Below, in pieces: positions 54,554-62,952 of a DNA stretch of 64,000 nt; the first letter of the stretch is position 1; each line of letters begins with the position of its first letter. The position numbers were made by a program, and so were the translations under genes. Source of the DNA: Anaerolineaceae bacterium (lineage in GTDB: Bacteria > Chloroflexota > Anaerolineae > Anaerolineales > Anaerolineaceae); contig JAFPZX010000200.1 in the NCBI GenBank assembly GCA_017417055.1, positions 1-64,000 on the forward strand, given 5' to 3'. The notes beneath the pieces were generated by a model. That model saw only the letters and a list, made by a program, of their open reading frames with translations, did not search any database and was not told where the DNA came from.

Positions 54554-56323
54554 ATGTCATTAGTCAATATTAAGATCGAAGGCCAACCCTATCAGGTGGA
54601 AGCCGGTCTTACCATTCTTGAAGCTGCGAAAAAATGCGGTTATGAAATTCCCTCTTTGTGCGCGTTCAATCATGGCGAATGCAACCAGGGTTCCTGCCGT
54701 GTCTGTCTCGTTGAGGCGACCGGTGCCCGCGGCCTCGTAGCCAGCTGTGTTTATCCTGTGAACGAAGGTATGGAAATCCGCATTTCCACTCCTTCCGCTA
54801 CACAGGCACGAAGACGCAGTGTTGAACTGCTTCTTTCCAACCATAATGTGAACTGCCAGCAGTGCGGCAAAAATGGCCATTGTGAACTGCTGCATGTTGC
54901 CCAGCTTGTCGGTGCCCGCGAAGGTGCTTACAAGGGTGTAAAATCCGAAACCATCATCGATGAACTGGCTCCGGCACTGGTCCGTGATACATCCAAATGT
55001 ATCCTCTGCGGCCGCTGCATTGCCCGCTGTTCCAACGCTCACGGTCTCGGCATTCTCGGTTTTGAAAACCGCGGATTCAAGACTTTCGTCTCCCCTGCAC
55101 AGAATCGCAGCTTCGCCAATTCTCCGTGTATCCAGTGCGGTCAGTGTGTCAACGTCTGCCCGACCGGCGCTCTGATGGAAAAATCCGAAATCGACAAGGT
55201 CGATGCCGCTGTGAAAGCCGGCAAGCACGTTGTCTGCCAGGTCGCTCCGGCAGTCCGCGCCGCGATCGGTGAAGAATTCGGCTACAAGATCGGTACTCCG
55301 ACCACCGGCAAGATGATCGCCGCCCTGCGCCGCCTTGGATTTGAACGCATCTATGATGTCAACTTCGGCGCCGACCTGACCATCATGGAGGAAGGAACCG
55401 AACTGCTGCACCGTCTGACCAACAACGGTGTGCTGCCGATGATCACTTCCTGCTCTCCTGGCTGGATCAATTACGCGGAATATAACTACGGCGATCAGCT
55501 GGATCACCTTTCCAGCTGCAAATCCCCGCATCAGATGCAGGGTGCCATTATCAAGTCCTACTGGGCTGAACAACACGATTACGATCCGAAGGATGTCTTC
55601 GTTGTTTCCGTTATGCCTTGTATCGCCAAGAAGTTTGAAAAAGAACGCGAACAGGAAAAGGTCAACGATATTCCGGATGTGGATGCCGTTATCACCACCC
55701 GCGAACTTGCAAAGATGATCAAGCGCTCCGGTATCATCTACAACCGTCTGCCCGATGAAGACTGGGATCAGGACATCATGGGTGACTACTCCGGCGCCGG
55801 TGTGATCTTTGGTGTGACCGGCGGCGTGATGGAAGCTGCACTGCGTACCGTTTACTTCAAGCTGACCGGCAAAGAATACGACAAGATCGAATTCACCGAA
55901 GTCCGCGGCCACGATGCGGGAATCCGCGAAGCTGCTATCGACATCAACGGAACCGTTGTGAATGTCGCGATTGCTTCCGGCATGAAATCCGCCAAGGTTC
56001 TGCTGGATGAGATCCGCAATGGTACCTCCAAGTATCAGTTCATTGAAATTATGGGCTGCCCGGGCGGTTGTATCAATGGCGGCGGACAGCCGTATGTCCG
56101 TCCGTGCTTCCTGCCCAATGAGGAAGATGACATCCTGGATACCTACAAGGAAAAGCGTGCGAAAGCCCTGTATTCCGAAGATGAACGCCAGGTCGTCCGT
56201 CAGTCTCACAACAATCCGCAGATCGTTGAGCTGTATGAAAAGTTCCTCGGTGAACCGAATTCCCATAAATCACACGAACTGCTGCATACCAGCTATGCTG
56301 CACGTGTAGGTTTCAACGATTAA
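54554..56323 (+). CDS. hydA: [FeFe] hydrogenase catalytic subunit
   Basis: 589 residues. In order: an N-terminal [2Fe-2S] domain (CNQGSCRVC), a His-Cys [4Fe-4S] site (HNVNCQQCGKNGHC), two ferredoxin clusters (CILCGRCIARC, CIQCGQCVNVC), then the H-domain with L1 ITSCSPGW, L2 MPCIAKKFEKE and L3 EIMGCPGGCINGGGQP. This is the modular structure of trimeric HydABC/HndABCD enzymes. L1 reads TSCSP instead of the textbook TSCCP. RBS GGGAGG lies 7 nt upstream. No maturases HydE/F/G are in the window. Confidence 0.95.
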   Translation: MSLVNIKIEGQPYQVEAGLTILEAAKKCGYEIPSLCAFNHGECNQGSCRVCLVEATGARGLVASCVYPVNEGMEIRISTPSATQARRRSVELLLSNHNVNCQQCGKNGHCELLHVAQLVGAREGAYKGVKSETIIDELAPALVRDTSKCILCGRCIARCSNAHGLGILGFENRGFKTFVSPAQNRSFANSPCIQCGQCVNVCPTGALMEKSEIDKVDAAVKAGKHVVCQVAPAVRAAIGEEFGYKIGTPTTGKMIAALRRLGFERIYDVNFGADLTIMEEGTELLHRLTNNGVLPMITSCSPGWINYAEYNYGDQLDHLSSCKSPHQMQGAIIKSYWAEQHDYDPKDVFVVSVMPCIAKKFEKEREQEKVNDIPDVDAVITTRELAKMIKRSGIIYNRLPDEDWDQDIMGDYSGAGVIFGVTGGVMEAALRTVYFKLTGKEYDKIEFTEVRGHDAGIREAAIDINGTVVNVAIASGMKSAKVLLDEIRNGTSKYQFIEIMGCPGGCINGGGQPYVRPCFLPNEEDDILDTYKEKRAKALYSEDERQVVRQSHNNPQIVELYEKFLGEPNSHKSHELLHTSYAARVGFND

Positions 56324-56342
56324 TTCCAATATATTTATTAAT

Positions 56343-56380
56343 AATCCCGTATCTGCTTTTGTTGGATACGGGATTTTTTT
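56343..56380 (+). terminator. hydrogenase operon terminator
   Basis: AATCCCGTATC pairs with GATACGGGATT around an 11-nt loop and a T-run follows. It begins about 20 nt after the hydA stop. Confidence 0.92.
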
Positions 56381-56423
56381 GTCATTTACATCCAATATCA
56401 TTTCAACAAAAAAATAATAGTGT

Positions 56424-56593
56424 TATAATTCCCGCTAACAAAAATGTCAGGTGAAATTAGTGATTTAAGTAATATGGTTCTTTTCAAAAACTTTATTGAA
56501 TTTAATATTTTGCCGGATACCATCTGATTTTCAGAAAGCTTTTGAAAATCAGATGCGGGAAATTTTTTATTATTTTTTAAGGAGTGAAAAATT
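56424..56593 (+). promoter_or_regulatory. promoter and attenuator-like leader of the ABC importer
   Basis: TATAAT at 56424-56429 gives a leader of about 158 nt. Near its end CATCTGATTTTC (56521-56532) pairs perfectly with GAAAATCAGATG (56544-56555), extended by CCG/CGG across a bulge, and TTTTTT follows at 56563. A terminator before the gene suggests conditional read-through. No T-box core is present. The ligand or factor is unknown. The gene RBS AAGGAG lies after the hairpin. Confidence 0.55.
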
Positions 56594-57535
56594 ATGAAAA
56601 AAATGTTAGCAGTTTTGGTTATGGCACTGCTTTGTCTCTGCGGCAGCGCGATGGCACAGGAAACTTACACAGTCGGTGTCAGCCAGTTGGTTCAGCATGT
56701 TGCGCTGGATGCTGCCACACAGGGTTTCCAGGATGCATTAACTGAAAAACTTGGCGATGCAGTCAAATTTGATGTCCAGAATGCTTCCGGTGATTCCAAT
56801 ACCTGTTCCACCATTGTCAACACATTTATTTCCAACGGCGTTGATCTGATCATGGCAAATGCCACTCCGGCACTTCAGGCTGCTGTAGCCGCTACCGGCG
56901 ATATTCCGATCCTCGGTACCAGCGTTACTGATTATGCCACCGCTTTGGACATTGATGACTGGACCGGATCTACCGGAATGAACGTTTCCGGTACTTCTGA
57001 CCTTGCTCCATTGGATGAACAGGCAGCCATGCTTCATGAGCTCTTCCCGGAAGCCAAAAAGGTTGGACTGCTTTACTGCTCTGCTGAACCGAACTCCAAG
57101 TATCAGATTGATGTTATCAAAGTATATCTTGAAGAAATGGGTTATGAATGCACTGAATTTACCTTTGCCGATTCCAACGATGTTGCCTCTGTAACTCAGA
57201 ATGCTGCTGACAATAGTGATGTTATCTACATCCCGACTGATAACACTGCTGCTTCCTGCACAGAAGCGATCCGCAACGTCCTTGAACCTGCCGGTGTTCC
57301 TGCTGTTGCCGGTGAAGAAGGGCTTGCTGCCGGATGCGGTGTCGCTGCCCTGACCATCAGCTATTATGATCTTGGCTACGCTACCGGAGAAATGGCTTAT
57401 GAAATTCTTGCAAATGGTGCAGATATTTCAACCATGGATGTCCGTTTTGCTCCGAAAGTGACCAAAAAATATAATGCTGAACTGTGCGAAATCTTCGGGG
57501 TTCAGGTTCCTGAAGATTACGTTGTGATTGAATAA
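56594..57535 (+). CDS. ABC importer substrate-binding protein (TrpX type)
   Basis: 313 residues with a signal peptide (MLAVLVMALLCLCGSAMA, cut before QET). VGVSQLVQHVALDAATQGF, GVDLIMANATPALQAA and GLLYCSAEPNSKYQ are typical of the ABC_sub_bind family. Homologues called TrpX are predicted tryptophan/tyrosine or related binders in Gram-positive bacteria. The substrate here is open. No lipobox, so anchoring is unclear. Followed by a stable hairpin, which may keep its mRNA level above that of the other two subunits. Confidence 0.88.
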   Translation: MKKMLAVLVMALLCLCGSAMAQETYTVGVSQLVQHVALDAATQGFQDALTEKLGDAVKFDVQNASGDSNTCSTIVNTFISNGVDLIMANATPALQAAVAATGDIPILGTSVTDYATALDIDDWTGSTGMNVSGTSDLAPLDEQAAMLHELFPEAKKVGLLYCSAEPNSKYQIDVIKVYLEEMGYECTEFTFADSNDVASVTQNAADNSDVIYIPTDNTAASCTEAIRNVLEPAGVPAVAGEEGLAAGCGVAALTISYYDLGYATGEMAYEILANGADISTMDVRFAPKVTKKYNAELCEIFGVQVPEDYVVIE

Positions 57536-57554
57536 TAAATCTTTCTAAAGTATA

Positions 57555-57587
57555 AAAGGGAAGGTAATATTTTTTTACCTTCCCTTT
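57555..57587 (+). terminator. 13-bp hairpin between binding protein and permease
   Basis: AAAGGGAAGGTAA and TTACCTTCCCTTT pair perfectly around a T-rich loop. No T-run follows, so it is more likely an mRNA-stabilising or partial-termination element inside the operon. Confidence 0.6.
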
Positions 57588-57593
57588 CGATAT

Positions 57594-57712
57594 TCGTCAG
57601 TAGTCAGTGGTCAGTGGCCAGTGGTCAGTGGTCAGCAGTGATACGTCAAAAATTTTACGGCATACCACTTAACCAATAAACACTAACCACTAATCACTAA
57701 CTTCTAACCAAA
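57594..57712. repeat. paired heptanucleotide arrays G
   Basis: First arm (57595-57637): GTCAGTA GTCAGTG, GTCAGTG GCCAGTG, GTCAGTG. Second arm (57666-57708): AACACTA ACCACTA, ATCACTA ACTTCTA. The second is the approximate inverse of the first, as for arrays A and B. Lies inside the ABC operon between two cotranscribed genes. Confidence 0.8.
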
Positions 57713-57729
57713 ACAAGGAGGAATGACCT

Positions 57730-58644
57730 ATTAATATCAATGCTCTTTTCAACGCAATGCCGGGAGCCATTGCTCAGGGGCTGATCTGGGGAATCATGGC
57801 AATCGGTGTTTTTATCACTTACAAAGTTCTTGATTTTTCAGACTTAACTGTTGACGGTACCATGGCAACCGGCGGCGCGGTTTGTGTAATGCTGATGCTG
57901 AATGGTACAAATGTATGGGTTGCATTGTTGTGCTCGGTTTTTGCGGGCATGATTGCGGGACTCATAACCGGATTGTTCCATACTGCAATGGGGATCCCGC
58001 CAATCCTTTCCGGTATTCTCACCCAGCTTTCCTTGTATTCCATTAACCTTGCAGTTATGGAATTCAAGGCGAATCAGGGGATCAGTGTGACCAAATACCC
58101 TTTGATCGTGAGCCAGAGAAACGTCAGACAGGTGAGCTTTGACAACCCGATTTTCAGAACAATTGTTATCCTGGCGGTTGTTATCGCGTTGTTATACTGG
58201 TTTTTCGGGACAGAAATCGGCTGTTCGCTGCGTGCAACCGGCGCCAATGAAGCCATGTCCCGCGCACAGGGAATCAATACCAATGTAGCCAAGATTATCG
58301 GTTTGATGATCGCCAACGGAATTGTTTCATTGTCTTCTGCCCTTCTTTCACATTACCAGGGCTTTGTTGATGTAAACATGGGACGCGGTGCAATCGTTAT
58401 CGGTCTTGCCGCGGTGATCATCAGCGACGTGTTGTTTGGGAAGATTTTCCGCAATTTTGCTTTGAAACTCGTGGCTGTGGCTATTGGCGCTGTAATTTAT
58501 TATATTGTGATTCAAATTGTGCTGTGGCTCGGCTTAAACACCAACCTGCTGAAGCTGCTTTCCGCTTTGATCGTGGCTGTATTTCTGGCAATTCCTTTCT
58601 GGAAGGCCAAACTGGATGCAGCTAATGCCGGGAAAGGAGCGTAA
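57730..58644 (+). CDS. ABC importer permease, probable AUU start
   Basis: About 304 residues, a BPD_transp_2-type permease of the TrpY/YufQ class with about eight helices (QGLIWGIMAIGVFITYKVLDF, LTVDGTMATGGAV). The first ATG is at 57757, but AAGGAGGA at 57715-57722 lies 34 nt before it and an in-frame TGA at 57724-57726 limits any extension. ATT at 57730 sits 7 nt behind the RBS and adds MNINALFNA, which restores the N-terminus expected for the family. The start is therefore probably AUU. Confidence 0.85.
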   Translation: MNINALFNAMPGAIAQGLIWGIMAIGVFITYKVLDFSDLTVDGTMATGGAVCVMLMLNGTNVWVALLCSVFAGMIAGLITGLFHTAMGIPPILSGILTQLSLYSINLAVMEFKANQGISVTKYPLIVSQRNVRQVSFDNPIFRTIVILAVVIALLYWFFGTEIGCSLRATGANEAMSRAQGINTNVAKIIGLMIANGIVSLSSALLSHYQGFVDVNMGRGAIVIGLAAVIISDVLFGKIFRNFALKLVAVAIGAVIYYIVIQIVLWLGLNTNLLKLLSALIVAVFLAIPFWKAKLDAANAGKGA

Positions 58645-58647
58645 GCA

Positions 58648-59442
58648 ATGCTTGATATAAACAATATCCGCAAAACTTTTAACGCCAAAACGGTTAACCA
58701 GAAAATTGCTCTGAATGGTGTAACGCTTCATATGGATGACGGTGATTTTGTTACCGTTATCGGAGGCAACGGTGCCGGGAAATCGACCATGCTGAACGCA
58801 ATTGCAGGGGTTTTCCCGGTAGACAGTGGTAAGATTCTGATCGATGGAACCGATGTAACCGGTCTGCCGGAACACCGCAGAGCCGCATTGCTTGGCCGCG
58901 TATTTCAGGACCCGATGACCGGTACTGCGGCAACCATGCAAATCGAAGAGAACCTTGCGCTTGCTGCCCGGCGCGGAGAAAAACGTACTTTGAAAATCGG
59001 AATTACCCGTGAGGAACGGAATGAATACCGGGAAAAACTGGCAGCCCTTGGACTGGGACTTGAAAACCGGATGACAACAAAGGTTGGACTGCTTTCCGGT
59101 GGGCAGCGTCAGGCCTTAACACTGTTGATGGCAACGTTAAAAAAACCGAAACTCCTGCTTTTGGATGAGCACACAGCTGCTCTTGATCCGCATACAGCCG
59201 CGAAAGTTCTGACGCTTTCTGAACAGATCGTCACAGAACACAAAATCATGACATTGATGGTAACACACAACATGCGGGACGCTATCCGCTACGGCAACCG
59301 TTTGATCATGATGAATGAAGGACGTATTATCCTTGACATCGCAGGGGAAGAAAAGAAAAACCTCACAATCGAAATACTGATGGATGCTTTTGCTCAGGCA
59401 AGCGGTGAAGCTTTTGCAAATGACCGGATTCTTCTTTCCTGA
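58648..59442 (+). CDS. ABC importer ATP-binding protein (TrpZ type)
   Basis: 264 residues. Walker A VIGGNGAGKSTM, signature LLSGGQRQALTLLM, Walker B PKLLLLDEHTAALDP and the switch His in MVTHNMRDAIRYG are intact. It lies 3 nt after the permease stop, with GGAAAGGAGC upstream. Completes a three-gene importer with the TrpX-type binding protein. Confidence 0.94.
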   Translation: MLDINNIRKTFNAKTVNQKIALNGVTLHMDDGDFVTVIGGNGAGKSTMLNAIAGVFPVDSGKILIDGTDVTGLPEHRRAALLGRVFQDPMTGTAATMQIEENLALAARRGEKRTLKIGITREERNEYREKLAALGLGLENRMTTKVGLLSGGQRQALTLLMATLKKPKLLLLDEHTAALDPHTAAKVLTLSEQIVTEHKIMTLMVTHNMRDAIRYGNRLIMMNEGRIILDIAGEEKKNLTIEILMDAFAQASGEAFANDRILLS

Positions 59443-59472
59443 CGAAGTTAAACAGAATATCTTTAAAAAATG

Positions 59473-59525
59473 AGGACAGTTATTTTGTTATCAAAAGACA
59501 GACACAGATGACTGTCCTTGTTTTA
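59473..59525 (+). terminator. terminator of the ABC importer operon
   Basis: AGGACAGT pairs with ACTGTCCT around a long A/T-rich loop with secondary pairing, followed by TGTTTTAT. The GGACAGT arms resemble those of the dispersed palindromes. Confidence 0.6.
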
Positions 59526-59663
59526 TACCTTTTTGTTACGGTCTGTAATCGTGAATCAGCAAATCTTTTTATTTCTGTGTTAAAATAGACTTAGATCATA
59601 ACAAAGCGAAATAGACTAAAATTATTTCAGGCAGCTGAATGCCTGGTTTGGCGGGAGTAATAT

Positions 59664-60137
59664 ATGGTAAATACAGCTGATAAAGAAGTTGAAAAAAATA
59701 TATCAAATAACACTGATTCCTTCTCTGAGCGTTTTGTGCTAAAAATTCCGGCTGAAATAGAAAAACTTGATGATGTTCTGCTTTTTGTTGACACACAGCT
59801 GGAATCGGTTGACTGTCCATTAAAAACACAGATGCAGCTTGATGTTGTAGTGGAAGAACTTTTTGTAAATATCGCTCATTATGCTTATGAAGGCAAAAGC
59901 GGTGATGCAATAATTTCTATGCTATTTAATAAAGAAACATCTGAGGTTGAAATAGAATTCAAAGACAGCGGTATTGCTTTTGACCCACTTGCAAAAGCGG
60001 ATCCTGATGTAACTCTTTCTGCGGAAGATCGTCAGATAGGCGGACTCGGGATTTTTATGGTCAAAAAGAATGTTGATTTTATAGACTACCGCCGCGAAAA
60101 CGATCAGAATATTCTGGTAATTCGTAAAAAAATGTAA
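59664..60137 (+). CDS. RsbW-like anti-sigma/serine kinase (HATPase)
   Basis: 157 residues, GHKL ATPase of the RsbW/SpoIIAB type: the N-box in VVVEELFVNIAHYAY, the D-box in EIEFKDSGIAFDP and the G-box in IGGLGIFMVKKN. These proteins bind a sigma factor or phosphorylate an STAS anti-sigma antagonist. No partner gene is adjacent, so the target is unknown. Cytoplasmic. Confidence 0.88.
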   Translation: MVNTADKEVEKNISNNTDSFSERFVLKIPAEIEKLDDVLLFVDTQLESVDCPLKTQMQLDVVVEELFVNIAHYAYEGKSGDAIISMLFNKETSEVEIEFKDSGIAFDPLAKADPDVTLSAEDRQIGGLGIFMVKKNVDFIDYRRENDQNILVIRKKM

Positions 60138-60225
60138 GGAAACACCGAATTATGGAAAATCGGGAACGGTTATGCGTGATCGCAGATCTGTCTTCCTGTT
60201 TTCATGAAAAATAATCAGTGTTTCC
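60138..60225. repeat. interspersed element, family 3 (copy 3)
   Basis: Begins directly after the kinase stop with GGAAACACCGAATTAT and ends ATAATCAGTGTTTCC, outer arms of about 15 bp. The core reads ATCGGGAACGGTTATGCG, then TCGCAGATCTGTC, as in the other two copies. It shows best that the family has terminal inverted repeats. Confidence 0.75.
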
Positions 60226-60254
60226 ATATATATTCCGCATTTATATTCAAAAAT

Positions 60255-60303
60255 AAAAAACAGCGTATTTGTTTAAACCTTGTAAACTTATACGCTGTTT
60301 TTT
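60255..60303. terminator. bidirectional terminator
   Basis: AAAAAACAGCGTA and TACGCTGTTTTTT, 13-bp arms with an inner GTTTA/TAAAC pairing. Each strand ends in a T-run, so it serves the kinase gene and the convergent zinc-ribbon gene. Confidence 0.9.
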
Positions 60304-60319
60304 ACTGTCAGCTGTCTGA

Positions 60320-60715
60320 TTATTTCAGCCATCCCAACGCGTTCGCTAATACCCATATAACGATCATGGCAATTGAAATAATGGCGAAATACTTGAAGAA
60401 AATTTTTATCATTGCCTGTGAATTTTCCGCGTCTAATCGTTTGGATTCACGCTTGACCTCCCGGTTTTTGTCGATTTCTCTTTCAACAAAATTGATAACG
60501 GAATCAACGCTGCCTTTCATATCGACATGGACGGAATCGACATGATCAATATGAGCGTGCTGTATATTATAATTATGGATCGCTTTTTCCACGATGAAAG
60601 GCGTGCCGCAATATTTGCAAGTCGCGGCTTCCTGTGTGGGATCAACTTCCAGCTGTCCGCCGCATTTTGGACAGACTGCCGGGACAAATTTTACTGAATT
60701 CTGTGCTTCACTCAT
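60320..60715 (-). CDS. zinc-ribbon protein with C-terminal membrane helix
   Basis: 131 residues. An N-terminal zinc ribbon (CPKCGGQLEV, then CKYCGTPFIV), a His/Asp-rich middle (AIHNYNIQHAHIDHVDSVHV), a short charged coiled coil and one membrane helix at the C-terminus (IIFSIAMIVIWVLANA-like). A tail-anchored membrane protein whose function is unknown. The start at 60715 (MSEAQNS) is preferred, with GGAAA upstream; a GTG four codons earlier is possible. Confidence 0.75.
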   Translation of the reverse strand: MSEAQNSVKFVPAVCPKCGGQLEVDPTQEAATCKYCGTPFIVEKAIHNYNIQHAHIDHVDSVHVDMKGSVDSVINFVEREIDKNREVKRESKRLDAENSQAMIKIFFKYFAIISIAMIVIWVLANALGWLK

Positions 60716-60727
60716 TTTAATTTCCAC

Positions 60728-61048
60728 ACTTTCAAAAATAAAATTTTCATAAACTTTTTAATCATTATATGCTAAATAAGTCGAAAAGAAGGTATTTTGT
60801 TGAATTATTGTAACAAGTGGGATAGGCTCAGGGGCTTGTCCCGTGTATACACTTTGAATGGTAAACTGTACCACGCCATCTGATATTATGATTATACTGT
60901 AGAAAACATTCATTTACAGATTCTGCGAGAGTATAATGGTATATAATGGGATGCTGAGCTGAGAATATTTTGCCGGGGGCTGGGGGAATTCCGCTTAAAC
61001 TTGAGACTATGTCTCCGTTGAAAGTACCCGCACCGAACAGGTTCAATA
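60728..61048. other. intergenic region upstream of dinB
   Basis: 321 nt separating the divergent zinc-ribbon and dinB genes. TATAAT occurs twice near 60932-60950 on the plus strand, either of which could start dinB transcription, but -35 boxes are poor. The stretch from about 60950 to 61045 is GC-richer and contains GAGACTATGTCTC, a small hairpin. I could not assign a riboswitch or a LexA site. Confidence 0.4.
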
Positions 61049-62263
61049 ATGGAACAAATTATAATTCATGTCGATATGGATGCTTTTTATGCGTCAGTGG
61101 AAGTCCGCGATAATCCTGCGCTGCGTGGAAAGCCATTGATCATTGGCGCAAAGCCGCATGAACGCGGTGTTGTCGCTACCTGCAGCTATGAGGCCAGAAA
61201 GTACGGCGTACATTCCGCAATGAATATCAAAGAAGCTTTTCGATTATGTCCGAATGGTATTTTTCTCCATCCGAATTTTGAAAAATACAAAAAGGTTTCA
61301 GCGCAGCTCCATGAAATATGGAATGAGAATGCTTCCGCGGCAGAATACATTGCCTTGGATGAGGCTTATCTTGATGTAACAGAAGCGGCAAAAGATCTTG
61401 AAGGTGCGAGACGGATTGCGTATAGAATAAAATATCGTACATTGAATGAAATTGGGCTGACATGCTCGGTTGGTGTAGCGTATTCCAAAACAGCTGCCAA
61501 GACCGCCAGTGAAGAAAAAAAGCCAAACGGATATTTTGAAATCCCAACGCAGCAGGATTTTGTGAACCTGATTATCGATCGAGAAGTAAAAGTCATTTAT
61601 ACAGTCGGCGCCAAAACAGCAGAAAAATTGAACAAAGCAGGCATCCATACCGTTCGGGATATTCAGCAGCGGCAGCAGGACGTTGTCCGTTTGTTGGGAA
61701 AACAGGGACAGTGGATTACCCAAATTGCATTTGGATTCGATAACCGGAAGGTAGTTCCTTACCGCCCTGAAGATGCGAAATCCATCGGACGTGAGCTGAC
61801 TTTCCAGTCAGATGTAAATGATTTTGAATTTCTGAAAGATGTACTGTTTCTGTTGTCTTTGAGTGTGGAAAACCGGGCCAGACGAGTCGGCTTGCGCGGA
61901 AAGGGAATTACGCTCAAGCTTACTTATGCTGATATGAGAGGCATCACCAGATCACGAACGGTCAAAGCGTCTGATTCCGCGGCTGTAATTTACAGAGAAT
62001 CGGCCAGGATGCTTGAACAAGTCGAAAAGCGCCCGGTAAGATTGATCGGTGTGAGTTTGAATAATCTTACCGGTGAGGAATGGCGGCAGCTTTCTTTTTT
62101 CGATCTGCTTGAATCCGGTTCGGAACATAATATTTCAGAGCTGAAACGCGGCCTAGAGCATCTGCAAAACCGTTATCATCTTGATTTTGCCGGCCATCTG
62201 CAGCAGATTTATCATGGAGAAACACTGCACAAAACGGTCGAATATATGCGGAAACATCGTTGA
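61049..62263 (+). CDS. dinB: DNA polymerase IV (Y family)
   Basis: 404 residues, translesion DNA polymerase. IIIHVDMDAFYASVEVRD holds the first catalytic Asp, YIALDEAYLDVTEAA the Asp-Glu pair (usually SIDE), and TCSVGVAYSKTAAKTASEEKKP the fingers/palm segment, followed by HhH and little-finger domains. SIDEA is replaced by ALDEA, keeping the acids. There is no clear beta-clamp motif at the C-terminus (YMRKHR). Weak RBS (ACAGG). Confidence 0.94.
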   Translation: MEQIIIHVDMDAFYASVEVRDNPALRGKPLIIGAKPHERGVVATCSYEARKYGVHSAMNIKEAFRLCPNGIFLHPNFEKYKKVSAQLHEIWNENASAAEYIALDEAYLDVTEAAKDLEGARRIAYRIKYRTLNEIGLTCSVGVAYSKTAAKTASEEKKPNGYFEIPTQQDFVNLIIDREVKVIYTVGAKTAEKLNKAGIHTVRDIQQRQQDVVRLLGKQGQWITQIAFGFDNRKVVPYRPEDAKSIGRELTFQSDVNDFEFLKDVLFLLSLSVENRARRVGLRGKGITLKLTYADMRGITRSRTVKASDSAAVIYRESARMLEQVEKRPVRLIGVSLNNLTGEEWRQLSFFDLLESGSEHNISELKRGLEHLQNRYHLDFAGHLQQIYHGETLHKTVEYMRKHR

Positions 62264-62286
62264 TATAGTATTTATTTTTACAGCGA

Positions 62287-62919
62287 TCAATCTTTCGGAA
62301 GAATGATTCCGATATCTGCGTTTGTCAGACTGCCAATCAACTCAGCTGCTTTTCCCTGAAAAAAGCCGTTTTTGTAATAACCGATCGAAACTGTCAGGTC
62401 GCTCACGACAGCGTTTTCCGCCTCTCCCGTGTCTCCGTTCATCCCGCTGTTGATATCCACAGAAATCACATAGGTATCAGATAATTCTCTGGCGTTGTTG
62501 ATTTCCCCGATGACAGCCGCAACCGGTCCTCTTGGAGTGCCGCTAAAACCTGTACCAAGCATGCAGTCAACGATGATTTGGTAGGACTCAAAATCGACAG
62601 AATCTGTGCCGTACATCAGTACCGGAACACCTTTTTCCTGACAGCGTTCGTAATAATAAGCTCCATCTTCGGAGAATTTTTCGGAAACACGCAGGATGGT
62701 CACGTCCAGATCTTTGTCTTTCATGATCGAGGCAAGCGCGTACCCGTCGCCTCCGTTATTCCCGCTGCCGCAGACGATTAGTGTTTTCGCATCAACCCAG
62801 CCGGGATAGGCTTCAAATACGCCGTTTGCGGCTCTGCGCATAAGTTCCCGGGAAGGTGTTCCCATTGCGATGGTATACTGATCTGCCTTACGCATTTTTT
62901 CTACTGAAACTGTAATCAT
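62287..62919 (-). CDS. nnrE: NAD(P)H-hydrate epimerase
   Basis: 210 residues, YjeF_N domain only. VCGSGNNGGDGYALA is the nucleotide-binding motif, VDCMLGTGFSG and VISVDINSGMNGDTGE the active-site region. It epimerises damaged NAD(P)HX. The dehydratase half (NnrD), often fused, is not present here and must be separate. AGGAGAG lies 5 nt before the ATG. Third gene of the Nudix-DUF503-nnrE unit. Confidence 0.93.
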   Translation of the reverse strand: MITVSVEKMRKADQYTIAMGTPSRELMRRAANGVFEAYPGWVDAKTLIVCGSGNNGGDGYALASIMKDKDLDVTILRVSEKFSEDGAYYYERCQEKGVPVLMYGTDSVDFESYQIIVDCMLGTGFSGTPRGPVAAVIGEINNARELSDTYVISVDINSGMNGDTGEAENAVVSDLTVSIGYYKNGFFQGKAAELIGSLTNADIGIILPKD

Positions 62920-62952
62920 TTTTCTCTCCTAACCTTAGTGTGGGCGGCCGGT

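Noticed and set aside
54560-56266. 568-codon open frame antisense to hydA
   Set aside because: A codon-bias shadow of a strongly conserved hydrogenase gene; no RBS and no family.
60828-61046. 72-codon minus-strand frame upstream of dinB
   Set aside because: No RBS and no recognisable family; it covers the likely dinB promoter.
60950-61048. TPP-riboswitch-like start (GGGATGCTGAGCTGAGA) and ACCCGCACCGAACAGG before dinB
   Set aside because: The two halves look familiar but P3 is missing, the closing 3' strand is absent, and dinB is not a thiamine gene. Probably coincidence.
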